Of a stretch of 64,000 nucleotides of DNA, positions 33,923 to 42,184 are shown in pieces; positions within the stretch are counted from its first letter, which is position 1; each line of letters begins with the position of its first letter. Source of the DNA: Aquihabitans sp. G128 (GTDB taxonomy: Bacteria > Actinomycetota > Acidimicrobiia > Acidimicrobiales > Iamiaceae). Location of the stretch: positions 2,108,001-2,172,000 of the forward strand of contig NZ_CP077604.1 in the NCBI RefSeq assembly GCF_019048865.1, read 5' to 3'. A program made the position numbers and the translations under genes. The notes under the pieces were generated by a model. The model saw nothing but the letters and a program-made list of their open reading frames with translations. It was not told the DNA's origin and searched no databases.

Positions 33923-34963
33923 TCAGGCGCCGACGCTGAGGCGGATGCCCATGACCTGGTCGTGGACCTTCTCGGCCAGGCGCCGGGTGAGGGCGAAGAC
34001 GTGGTCGGCCTGGACCTCGTCGTGCAGGGCGAGGCCGCAGACCGGGGTGACGAGCGCCTGGCGACGCAGGAGCACGGGGTCGCAACCCTGTTGGACCAGC
34101 TCGCACCATTGGCCCGAGAGCTGGCGCCACGACCGCGACGGCTGCTCGCCGAGCGGGCCGCCGGTGTCGACCGCGCCCCACGCCACCCAGCCGCCGCGCT
34201 CGAGGAACGTGCCGAGCGCGCCGGCGGAGCCGGTGACCTCGGCGCCGACCGGGAGCGACAGGAGCTGGGGACCGGCCTGGAGCACCAGGCGCCAGTCGGT
34301 GGCGCCGCAGCAGTGCACGCCGGTGAGGGCCCGGCCCTCGACGGCGGCCAGCGCGCCGGACAGCAGGTCGATCACACCGTCGGCGGTGAGGTGGAGGTCG
34401 GCCCGCAGCCCGCCCACGAGGCCGGGCTCGTCGAACACCAGCACCCGCGGCACGCCCGGGGCGCGCTGGTCGGCGAGGGCGAGCAGGTCCTTGGCCCGGG
34501 TGGACACGGCGGCGCCGGCCACGGCGTAGGCGACGTCGGCCCCGAGGCCCGCCTGGATGAGCATGAGCCCCAGGGTCAGCGGGCCGGTGAGCTGGAGCTT
34601 CACGGGGGCGGTGCGGCCGGCCACGACGTCGAGGAAGCGACGCCACGTGGCGAACGGGCGGCCCAGCAGGTCGTTGTCCCCGAGCGGGGCGGCCGGGTCG
34701 ACCAGCGACGGGTCCGGGATCGAGAGCGTGCCGTCGTCGGCCACGTGGACCCCGGCGATGCCCCAGGCGGCCTGCGGGATCATCGACTCGAGGGGCTCGA
34801 GGGCCGGGAGCGTGGGGGCGGCGGGCAGCTCGGGGGTGCGTTCGAGCACGAAGGCGATGGCCGCCTCGCGATCGGTGTGCGGCAGGCTGCCGACCGACGT
34901 GGGGGCGCCGAGGGGCAGCGAGAACGCTTGCTCCGGAACCACCGCTGCTGTTCCCACCCTCAC
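33923..34963 (-). CDS. MetE-like protein (cobalamin-independent methionine synthase catalytic-domain family)
   Basis: About 346 residues, corresponding only to the C-terminal catalytic half of MetE; probably the counterpart of M. tuberculosis Rv3015c, which sits in the same csd-mnmA-ligA neighbourhood. TSVGSLPHTDREAAIAF opens the barrel. Zinc ligands can be placed in TGVHCCGATDW and in the late VTPVCGLALHDE. RVLVFDEPGL is the phosphate/substrate loop region. Starts GTG 34963 or 34957; AGGGGA lies upstream. It may transfer methyl groups from a donor other than folate, as in core-MetE proteins, but that is speculation. Confidence 0.83.
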   Translation of the reverse strand: MRVGTAAVVPEQAFSLPLGAPTSVGSLPHTDREAAIAFVLERTPELPAAPTLPALEPLESMIPQAAWGIAGVHVADDGTLSIPDPSLVDPAAPLGDNDLLGRPFATWRRFLDVVAGRTAPVKLQLTGPLTLGLMLIQAGLGADVAYAVAGAAVSTRAKDLLALADQRAPGVPRVLVFDEPGLVGGLRADLHLTADGVIDLLSGALAAVEGRALTGVHCCGATDWRLVLQAGPQLLSLPVGAEVTGSAGALGTFLERGGWVAWGAVDTGGPLGEQPSRSWRQLSGQWCELVQQGCDPVLLRRQALVTPVCGLALHDEVQADHVFALTRRLAEKVHDQVMGIRLSVGA

Positions 34964-35026
34964 CCTTTCGCAATTCCCCTGGCACAGGAATAGCCACCGG
35001 GGACGTGGGTCGGCAAATCTCGGACG

Positions 35027-35905
35027 GTGACGCTCCTCGAACAGCTCGGCGCCTGGCCGGCCCGAGCCCTCTGGCTGGCCCTCGCCCTCCTGAGCACGGG
35101 CTCGCTGGCCGATGCGCTCGACGGGCGCAGCACCGCCGTCGCCCTCGTCGCCCGGGTGGGCCTCGCCGTCGGCTGGGGCGGTGGCTTGGTGGCCCTGCTG
35201 GTGCCGCGCAGCTCGGCGCTGACCGCGCTCCGGGTGCTCGTGCCCGCCGGCCTGGCCGCCGCGCTGGCCGCCCTGGTGGCCGGCAGCACCACCGACGGCG
35301 CCGACGTCGCCGCCATCGCGGTGGCCGCCGTCGCCGCCGCCTGGGTCCTGGCCCCGTGGATCGGCGGCGCCTGGGTGGACGGGTCGTCCTACGGCAGCGA
35401 GCGCCGGCTGCTGCTGCGCCCGCCCGCCCTGTTCACGTTCGCGCTGGTGCCCCTGACCTGGCTGGTGGTGGTGCTGGGCGCGGCGGTGGGCCCGCTGCTG
35501 CTGGCGGCCCGCCAGTGGGCGCTCGGCGCCGTGGTGCTGGTGCTCGGCTGGGCGGCGGCAGCGGCCGGCGTCCGCTCCCTGCACCAGCTGGCGCGCCGCT
35601 GGGTGGTGCTGGTGCCGACGGGCCTGGTGGTCCACGACCCGCTCACCATGCCCGAGGCCCAGCTGTTCCTGCGCACCATGGTCCACGGCCTGGGCCCGGC
35701 CCCGGTCGACGTCGAGGCCGACGACCTCACCGCCGGCGCCCCGGGCCTCGCCCTGCTGCTCACCCTCGACGAGCCGGCCGAGCTGCTCCTGCGCAGCCGG
35801 GGCCGCGACACCGCCACCCGGACCTCGACGGCGATCCTGATCACGCCGAGCCGCCCCGAGCAGCTCCTCGACGCGGCCCGCCAGGCCCGGATCCCCGTCA
35901 CCTGA
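35027..35905 (+). CDS. Multi-pass membrane protein of unknown function
   Basis: 292 residues from a GTG at 35027. Five or six hydrophobic helices occupy the first 190 residues (ALWLALALLSTGSLADAL, VGLAVGWGGGLVALLV, VLVPAGLAAALAALVAGS, FTFALVPLTWLVVVLGAAVGPLLLA, LGAVVLVLGWAAAAAGV). A cytosolic C-terminal domain with WVVLVPTGLVVHDPLTMPEAQLFLRTMV follows. I do not recognise the family. Divergent from the MetE-like gene. Confidence 0.75.
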   Translation: MTLLEQLGAWPARALWLALALLSTGSLADALDGRSTAVALVARVGLAVGWGGGLVALLVPRSSALTALRVLVPAGLAAALAALVAGSTTDGADVAAIAVAAVAAAWVLAPWIGGAWVDGSSYGSERRLLLRPPALFTFALVPLTWLVVVLGAAVGPLLLAARQWALGAVVLVLGWAAAAAGVRSLHQLARRWVVLVPTGLVVHDPLTMPEAQLFLRTMVHGLGPAPVDVEADDLTAGAPGLALLLTLDEPAELLLRSRGRDTATRTSTAILITPSRPEQLLDAARQARIPVT

Positions 35906-35909
35906 CGGG

Positions 35910-36704
35910 TCAGGCCCGCACCCGGGCCGCGTCGGCCACCGCGTAGGACCAGGCGCGCGCCGCTCCTCGTCGCAGCGCTGCGGGGTCCCCGGTGGTGACG
36001 AACGTGCGCGCACCGGTCCGGTCCGCCGCGGCCGCGCCGTGCCGGGCGACGAGCTCGTCGGCGAGGGCCGCCGCCGGGTCGACGAGGACGGTGCCCGGGA
36101 GCTGGGCCGCGAACGAGGGTGCCGCGGCCGGGTAGTGCGTGCAGGCCAGCACCACCGCGGCCGCGCCGCGGAGCGGCCCCACGATGCGAGCCAGGTCGGC
36201 CTCGAACGCCGGGGACCCGGTGCGTCCCGCCTCGATGTGCGCCGACAGCGGCTGGGCCACCCGGGACCGCACCCGGCGCCCCGGCGCGGCCAGGCCCCGC
36301 CGGTAGCGCCCGGACCGGATGGTCCCCTGGCCGCCGACCACGCCCACCAGCACCTCGCCGGCATCCGGGCGGTCGAGCGCCGCCAGGGCGGCCTCGGTGG
36401 CGGCGAGGCCGGCGCCGATGATGCCGTCGACCGGGAGGGCGGCGTCGGCCAGCCGGTCCACCGCGGTGCTCGCCGCGTTGCAGGCCAGCACCACCTCGGT
36501 GCAGCCGCGGTCGGCCAGCGCGGCCACCACCAGGCGCAGGCGGTCGGCCAGCGCGGGCGGGCCCAGCAGGCCGTAGGGCGCGGCGCCGGTGTCGGACCAG
36601 TAGGTCACGGCCAGGCCCGGCACGGCGGCGTCGAGGCGCCCGAGCAGGCCCAGCCCGCCGATGCCCCAGTCGACCACCCCGAGGTGGGCCGGTCGGCCGT
36701 GCAC
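35910..36704 (-). CDS. Asp/Glu racemase-family protein (MurI-like, altered active site)
   Basis: 264 residues. The two catalytic cysteines of glutamate racemase are present in VVLACNAAST and VVLACTHYP. However, the N-terminal substrate loop reads VVDWGIGGLG where MurI has FDSGxGG, so Ser becomes Trp, and ACNTAS becomes ACNAAS. Both positions contact substrate in MurI, so a substrate other than glutamate is plausible. The GTG at 36704 starts 5 bp after the stop of the fusion gene, so they are co-transcribed. Confidence 0.82.
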   Translation of the reverse strand: MHGRPAHLGVVDWGIGGLGLLGRLDAAVPGLAVTYWSDTGAAPYGLLGPPALADRLRLVVAALADRGCTEVVLACNAASTAVDRLADAALPVDGIIGAGLAATEAALAALDRPDAGEVLVGVVGGQGTIRSGRYRRGLAAPGRRVRSRVAQPLSAHIEAGRTGSPAFEADLARIVGPLRGAAAVVLACTHYPAAAPSFAAQLPGTVLVDPAAALADELVARHGAAAADRTGARTFVTTGDPAALRRGAARAWSYAVADAARVRA

Positions 36705-36709
36705 CGGGC

Positions 36710-38734
36710 TCAGGGGTACGAGAGCGGTGCCGTGGCGCCCCGCTCGAGGGGGCCCGAGTCGAAGGCGACCACCCGCTGGGTGGTGGTGGCGGTGAGCACC
36801 TCGAGCCGCTGTCCCGGGAAGCGGCTCTCGAGGTACCAGCGGTACTCGTGCTCGGCCCGGATCGGGTTGTGGCGCACCATGGCCTTCCAGTCCGGGTGCG
36901 AGGTGAGCGCCTGCAGGTCGACGGCGAACTGCGGGTGGCGCTTGGGCATGCGCAGGTGGGTCAGCGTCGAGCGCGCCAGCAGCGCCACGTCTCGCAGCCG
37001 CACCGGGCGCTCCACCATGTCGACCACCCACAGGCGACCGCCGGGCGCGAGCACGCGGCGGACCTCGGCCATGAGCGGGTCCCAGTCGAGGTAGCGGAAG
37101 GACAGGAACGACAGGGCCACGTCGACCGAGGCGTCGGGCAGGTCGATGACCGGGCCGACGATGCGGTCGAAGCGGAGGTTCGGGTGGTCGCCGCTGCGCG
37201 ACGCCGCCCGCTCGACCATGCCCGCCGAGTCGTCGAGGCCGACGCCGGACCCGAGGTCGCCCCGCTCGTCGAGCTGGCGCAGCAGGGCGCCGTTGCCGCA
37301 CCCGACCTCGACCACGCGGAGGGGCCGGCCGAGGGCGGCCCGGGCCTCCTCGGCGTGGGCCGTCACCCACGCCCACTCGGCCTCGCGCACCCGGATGTCG
37401 ACGTAGGCGCGGTCGTAGAGCTCGGCCACCGGGTCGTAGGACTTCGTGGGGTCGAGCGGCTCGGGCGAGCAGGCGACCATGGGTTCCACGGCGGCGCCGG
37501 CGTACTTGCGCACCGACCCGGCCCACCCGTGGGTCTTCTTGCCCGGCACCGCCACGAGGTACAGGTCGCGCCGGGCCTCCGGCGTCCGCCCCGCCCACGC
37601 GAAGCGGTCCTTGCGGGCCGAGACGGTGGTGTAGCCCTGGTTGCCGTAGGTGGTGACGCCGAAGGTCCGGGCGAAGAACGGGGCGAACCACCGGGCGGTC
37701 CGACAGGCGTGGAACCAGGCCGTGGCGCCCGGGGCGAAGGGGATCTCCAGCGCCTGCCACTCGTGGGGCGAGAACTGCTCGGGCCAGTCGACGGACCCGA
37801 ACATCGGCCCGTACATGCCGGCGTGGCCCACGAAGTGGAGCTCGGCGATGCAGCGGCCCGCAGCATCGAGCCGGGTCATCTCCGCCACGAGGTCGGCCTT
37901 GCCGTCGAGGGCGTGGAGCTCGACGTCGGCCTCCGGGTGGTCGGCCGCCAGCTCGCGGCGCATGGTCTCGGCAGCGGTCGCGAACTCGGCCGAGCCGCCC
38001 CGGTACCGGGTGGTGTGGGCCACCCAGATCACCGGGCGTTCGGCGGCCGGCAGCTCGGTGGCCGGCAGCTCGGTGGCCTCGGTGGTGCTCGCCTCGGCGA
38101 CCGGTGCGGCACCGGTCCCGGCGACCTCGGCGTCGGCCCACAGGTCGGCGAAGGGCGTCCGGGGGTGCTCGCCCGCCGGGATCCAGGCCCCGAAGTCGCC
38201 CACGAGGTCGAGGACCTCTCCGGCGTCGAGGTCGTAGACGTGCATGTGGGCCGGTGCCGGGGCGTAGACGTGCAGGCTGAGGCCGCTCGATCCGGCCGCC
38301 ATGTCGTGGACGACCTCGGGCCCGAACCCGAAGGCCTCGCCGGCGGGGTGGGCCAGCTCCTCGACCGGCAGGAGGTCGGCCCCGGTCCAGCCGTAGCGCA
38401 CCTCGGCGAACGAGCCCTCGACGGCCACGACGAACCCCGAGCTGCCGCCGTGGTCGTGCGGTGCGCAGCGGGCGCCGGGCCGCCAGCGGGCGACCATGAC
38501 CTCGACCTCCGGCGCCGCGTGGACGACCTGGCGGGAGTACGGGTCCCCCTCCGGGGCCTCGGCCGCCGCCTCGAGCTCCGGTGCGAACGCGGTGCGCAGC
38601 TCGGCCAGGAGCGCGGCCGGCGGTGCCGAGCCCGCCGCGGCCGCCTCCGCCAGCCGGGCGAGCAGCCGCGCCGGCGGCGCGCCGCCTGCGCCCGCGTCGG
38701 ATCGATCTCCTCGTGCACCGCTGGTTCCCACCAC
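36710..38734 (-). CDS. Three-domain fusion: cupin, caspase-like domain, SAM-methyltransferase
   Basis: 674 residues. (1) Residues ~50-170: cysteine-dioxygenase-like cupin, with CAPHDHGGSSG (His93, His95) and a third His near 143. (2) ~235-420: an alpha/beta domain with ELHFVGHAGMYG (His304) and AWFHACRTARW (Cys344), the His-Cys dyad spacing of clan CD peptidases/CHAT domains. (3) ~430-674: class I methyltransferase, SYDPVAELYDRAY, VVEVGCGNGALL and VDVALSFLSFRYLDWDPLMAEVRRVLAPGGRLWVVD. An Ala/Glu/Thr-rich linker joins 1 and 2. Start is uncertain: GTG 38734, GTG 38731 or TTG 38746. It follows a phosphoesterase gene by 44 bp and precedes the racemase gene. Confidence 0.75.
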   Translation of the reverse strand: MVGTSGARGDRSDAGAGGAPPARLLARLAEAAAAGSAPPAALLAELRTAFAPELEAAAEAPEGDPYSRQVVHAAPEVEVMVARWRPGARCAPHDHGGSSGFVVAVEGSFAEVRYGWTGADLLPVEELAHPAGEAFGFGPEVVHDMAAGSSGLSLHVYAPAPAHMHVYDLDAGEVLDLVGDFGAWIPAGEHPRTPFADLWADAEVAGTGAAPVAEASTTEATELPATELPAAERPVIWVAHTTRYRGGSAEFATAAETMRRELAADHPEADVELHALDGKADLVAEMTRLDAAGRCIAELHFVGHAGMYGPMFGSVDWPEQFSPHEWQALEIPFAPGATAWFHACRTARWFAPFFARTFGVTTYGNQGYTTVSARKDRFAWAGRTPEARRDLYLVAVPGKKTHGWAGSVRKYAGAAVEPMVACSPEPLDPTKSYDPVAELYDRAYVDIRVREAEWAWVTAHAEEARAALGRPLRVVEVGCGNGALLRQLDERGDLGSGVGLDDSAGMVERAASRSGDHPNLRFDRIVGPVIDLPDASVDVALSFLSFRYLDWDPLMAEVRRVLAPGGRLWVVDMVERPVRLRDVALLARSTLTHLRMPKRHPQFAVDLQALTSHPDWKAMVRHNPIRAEHEYRWYLESRFPGQRLEVLTATTTQRVVAFDSGPLERGATAPLSYP

Positions 38735-38778
38735 GGTGCGAGTCAACCACAGCCCGGGTCGCCGCCCCCGGCACGCGC

Positions 38779-40575
38779 TCAGCGCAGCGCGAAGGGCACG
38801 GCCACCGGGAGCTCGACGTTGCGATCCTCGGGCCGCCCGAGCAGCGAGACGGGGTCGAACCAGCGGTCGTCGTTGGCAGCCAGCTCGCGGCTGAGCGAGG
38901 CGAGGCGCCCGGGCGTCCAGCCGGCCTCGGCCCGGTACGGCACGAGCGGCTCGGCGGCGTGGTCGAGCACGGTCACGAGGAACGACGCGGTGCCGTCGCC
39001 GTTGTCGAACAGCTCGATGGTGCGGCCCTGCTGGCCGAAGTCGATGGCGCTGGAGGTGTTGACCTCCCACCAGCCGCCCCCCGCCGCGCGGCGGTGGCCG
39101 ACCACCTTGTGCTGGTGCGAGTGCCCGTTGACCCAGAGGACGACGTTGGGAAAGCGCTCGAGCAGGGCCACCACCTCGGCACCGGTGGTGCGGGGGCCCG
39201 GGTCGAACTCGTCGTCGACGGCGTTGGCCATGGTCCACGAGTTGTGGTGGCTGGCCAGGACCACGAGGCGGTCGGTGCCGCCGCCCTCGACCCAGCGGCC
39301 GTGGACGTCGAGGTGCCGGGCGTGGTGGCGGGCGAGCTCCGCCTCGAGCCACGCCGCCTGGCGGGGCCCGATGCCGCCGCCGTCGCCGTTCGTGTGGTTG
39401 CAGGTGTCGAGGCCGAGGACCTGCACGTGCTCGCCCTCGGACCGCGACCACCAGGACCGGTGCTCCACCAGGTGCTCGGGCCCGAAGCCGTGCCCGGCCG
39501 GCCCCGGGCCCTCGCCGTCGGCGCCGTCGGCCAGCAGCGCGGCCAGGTACTCGTCGAGCGTCACCGACCGCCGGGCGTCCGGGTCGGCGGTGACGGTGTG
39601 CACGCCCGGGCCGCGCGAGGCCTGCTCCCAGCGCTCGGTGTCGGCTCCGACCGTGGTGGCGTGGGCGATGGCCCGGACGAGCCCCACGGCGTTGGCGGGC
39701 TTGCGCGACGACCCGGCCAGCATCGGCTCCAGCAGATCGATCCGCAGGTTCCGCCCGACGGGCGGTCCGAACGTGCCGGTGAAGATCTGGTCGTGGTTGC
39801 CGAACACGGCCAGCCACGGGACGCGCAGGCCCTCGGGCACGAAGCGGGCGACCGAGGCGTCGAGGAAGCCGGGGAGGTGCGGGTACCCCTGCTGCTGGCG
39901 GCGGTCCCACCCGGGGCGGTCGGGGTGCCACACCATGCGCCAGCCCGAGCGCTGGAGGCCCTCGTAGCGGCCTGCGGCACCGGTGTTGGGCGTGACCGGC
40001 CGGCCGCCGAGCACGTCCAGCCACCAGCGCACCTCGGAGGTGGTGCGGTTGTCGGTGTTGTCCCCGGTCTGGATGCACCAGGCCATGGGCGCCCCGCTCA
40101 CGGGGCTGGTGGCCACCGCGTTGGTGGCCCGCACCAGCTGGTCGAGCACCTGCGTGGTGCAGGTCTCCTGGGGCCGGTGGCCGCTGTCGGAGCCGGGGTT
40201 CACCCACCCGAAGGCCTCCCCGCCCTCGACGCGGGCGGGCGACTGGGCGTCGCACACGTGCACGTCGGTGTGCTGGGCCACGTAGAGCAGCGATCGCCGC
40301 ACCTCGGCTCGGTCGGCCGCCGGTGCCACGCCGAGGTCGTCGCGCAGCAGGTGCGGCTCGCCCGGGGCCCACCCGAGCCGCCGGTAGCGGTCCGAGCCCA
40401 GGGGCCGGATGGTGGCGTCCACGGTGGTCCAACCCTCGGAGCCCGGCCCGGTCCCCGGCTCGGTGGCCAGCCCCTCGGCCCAGGGGCCCGAGCGGCGCAG
40501 GTCGGCTCGGTGGCCGGCGTGGCGCCGCAGCCGGCGCACCACGTCACCGAAGGAGTTGTGCTCGTGGGCGGGCAT
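38779..40575 (-). CDS. Metallophosphoesterase (actinobacterial PPA1498-like family)
   Basis: 598 residues. Calcineurin-like metal motifs occur in order: HTDVHVCD, QTGDNTDN, FGNHDQIF, ASHHNS and NGHSHQHK. The long inserts and the N-terminal region (WTTVDATIRPLG) match the large actinobacterial family around TIGR03767. No signal peptide. The ATG at 40575 begins just before conserved sequence. It probably hydrolyses a phosphoester or phosphoanhydride; the substrate is unknown. It heads the phosphoesterase-fusion-racemase group. Confidence 0.85.
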   Translation of the reverse strand: MPAHEHNSFGDVVRRLRRHAGHRADLRRSGPWAEGLATEPGTGPGSEGWTTVDATIRPLGSDRYRRLGWAPGEPHLLRDDLGVAPAADRAEVRRSLLYVAQHTDVHVCDAQSPARVEGGEAFGWVNPGSDSGHRPQETCTTQVLDQLVRATNAVATSPVSGAPMAWCIQTGDNTDNRTTSEVRWWLDVLGGRPVTPNTGAAGRYEGLQRSGWRMVWHPDRPGWDRRQQQGYPHLPGFLDASVARFVPEGLRVPWLAVFGNHDQIFTGTFGPPVGRNLRIDLLEPMLAGSSRKPANAVGLVRAIAHATTVGADTERWEQASRGPGVHTVTADPDARRSVTLDEYLAALLADGADGEGPGPAGHGFGPEHLVEHRSWWSRSEGEHVQVLGLDTCNHTNGDGGGIGPRQAAWLEAELARHHARHLDVHGRWVEGGGTDRLVVLASHHNSWTMANAVDDEFDPGPRTTGAEVVALLERFPNVVLWVNGHSHQHKVVGHRRAAGGGWWEVNTSSAIDFGQQGRTIELFDNGDGTASFLVTVLDHAAEPLVPYRAEAGWTPGRLASLSRELAANDDRWFDPVSLLGRPEDRNVELPVAVPFALR

Positions 40576-40664
40576 GCCCGTCCATGGTGGCACGGGCCCG
40601 GGCCCGCCCGGCTCGGGGCACCGAGATGTCGCGCCCGCCACCCGAGGTTCGGCGGACGGACGGC

Positions 40665-41102
40665 TCAGGTGCTCCAGGTGAGCGCCGGCGGGTCGACCCG
40701 GGCGCAGCGGGGCCCGCCGCGATCGTCGGTCAGGTGGACGGTGGCCACCAGCGGCGTCCCGGCGGCGGCGGCCCGCCGGACCAGGGCCGGGTCCACCCGA
40801 TCGAGGACCAGCTTGGCCCGCCGGAACATGGCGAAGGTGCCGTCGTCGCCCACCTCGCCCCAGGTCAGGTACAGGAAGCGCTCGCCGCGGCGGCCGTGCA
40901 CCGCAGGGCCGCGCAGGTCGAGCGCGCCCGCCTCGTCGACCACCCGCGCGTCCACCGTCCACGCGGCGGAGTCGGCGTCGCCGGGCACCGGTCCCACCGC
41001 CTCCTGGCGGACCTGCACGGCCACGTGGACCTCACGACGCACCTCGTCCCCGTCGTGGAACGTGCGGCCGGGGAGGTGGTGGCCGTGGACCTCGATCTGC
41101 AC
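40665..41102 (-). CDS. DUF5990-family protein
   Basis: 145 residues. IEVHGHHLPGRTF, the segment VHVAVQVRQEAVGPVPGDADSAAW, LDLRGPAVHGRRGERFLYLTWG and FAMFRRAKLVLD fit the actinobacterial DUF5990 family, of unknown function. GTG start at 41102, 41 bp after mnmA, so probably in the same operon. No membrane segment. Confidence 0.75.
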   Translation of the reverse strand: MQIEVHGHHLPGRTFHDGDEVRREVHVAVQVRQEAVGPVPGDADSAAWTVDARVVDEAGALDLRGPAVHGRRGERFLYLTWGEVGDDGTFAMFRRAKLVLDRVDPALVRRAAAAGTPLVATVHLTDDRGGPRCARVDPPALTWST

Positions 41103-41143
41103 TCGCCCATGGTGGCCCGGGCGACCGCCGGGTGGGGGTCGGG

Positions 41144-42184
41144 CTAGGAGGCCAGGCCGCCGCCGGCCACCTCGTCGCCCTCGTAGGCCACCACGCTCTG
41201 GCCGGCGGCCACCCGCCGCTGCGGCTCGGCCCAGCGGACCACCGCCTCGCCTCCGCCGACGAGCTCGACGGTTGCCACCTCGGGCCGGCCGTGGGCGCTG
41301 CACTGCACCTGCACCGGGCCGACCACCGGCGCACCGGCCCACCGGAAGCCCGTGACGCGCTGCTCGGCCACCAGCAGGTCGGCGCCCCGGCCGACGGTGA
41401 CGGTGGCGGCGGCGCGGTCGACGTCGACCACGTACCGGGGCTCGGCGCCGCCGGCGAGGCCCAGGCCCTTGCGCTGGCCCAGCGTCACCAGCTCGACCGC
41501 CGGCACCGAGCCGACCTCGACCCCGGCACCGTCGACCACCCGGGCGGGGGTGAGCGGGATCTTGTCGCCCAGGAAGGAGGCCCGACCCCGGACCTTGGTG
41601 ATGAAGCACACGTCCTGGCTGTCGGGCTTGGCCGCCGTGCGCAGGTCGAGGGCCGCAGCGTGGCGCCGCACCTCGGCCTTCTGGAGGTGCCCGATGGGGA
41701 ACAGCGTCCGCGCCAGCTGGGGCTGGTCGATGACGTGCAGGACGTAGCTCTGGTCCTTGGCCGGGTCAGCCCCGCGCGCCACCCGGTGGCTGCCGTCGGC
41801 CCGGGTGGTGGTGCGGGCGTGGTGGCCGGTGGCCACGGCGTCGAACCCCAGCGCCTGCGCCCGCTCGTCGACCGCGGCGAACTTGATGTGGCGGTTGCAC
41901 TCGATGCACGGGTTGGGGGTGCGGCCGGCGGCGTGCTCGGTGGCGTAGGGGCCCACCACGTGCTCGGTGAAGGCGTCGCCGAAGTTGAAGGTGTGGTGGT
42001 CGATGCCCAGTCGGTCGGCCACGCGGCGGGCGTCGTCGACGTCGCTGATGGAGCAGCAGCCGGAGTCGCTCTCCCCGCCCCAGAGCTTGAGGGTGACGCC
42101 CACGACGTCGTGGCCCTCGTCGCGCAGCAGCGCGGCGGCCACCGACGAGTCGACCCCGCCGGACATCATCACCAGAACCCGCAT
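41144..42184 (-). CDS. mnmA: tRNA-specific 2-thiouridylase
   Basis: 346 residues. Adds sulfur to U34 of Lys, Glu and Gln tRNAs. The PP-loop is VMMSGGVDSSVAA; the catalytic cysteines are in NPCIECNRHIKF and the DSQDVCFI motif. TLGQRKGLGL marks the C-terminal part. The ATG at 42184 overlaps the stop of the cysteine desulfurase gene by one base, and that enzyme supplies the sulfur. Confidence 0.97.
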   Translation of the reverse strand: MRVLVMMSGGVDSSVAAALLRDEGHDVVGVTLKLWGGESDSGCCSISDVDDARRVADRLGIDHHTFNFGDAFTEHVVGPYATEHAAGRTPNPCIECNRHIKFAAVDERAQALGFDAVATGHHARTTTRADGSHRVARGADPAKDQSYVLHVIDQPQLARTLFPIGHLQKAEVRRHAAALDLRTAAKPDSQDVCFITKVRGRASFLGDKIPLTPARVVDGAGVEVGSVPAVELVTLGQRKGLGLAGGAEPRYVVDVDRAAATVTVGRGADLLVAEQRVTGFRWAGAPVVGPVQVQCSAHGRPEVATVELVGGGEAVVRWAEPQRRVAAGQSVVAYEGDEVAGGGLAS

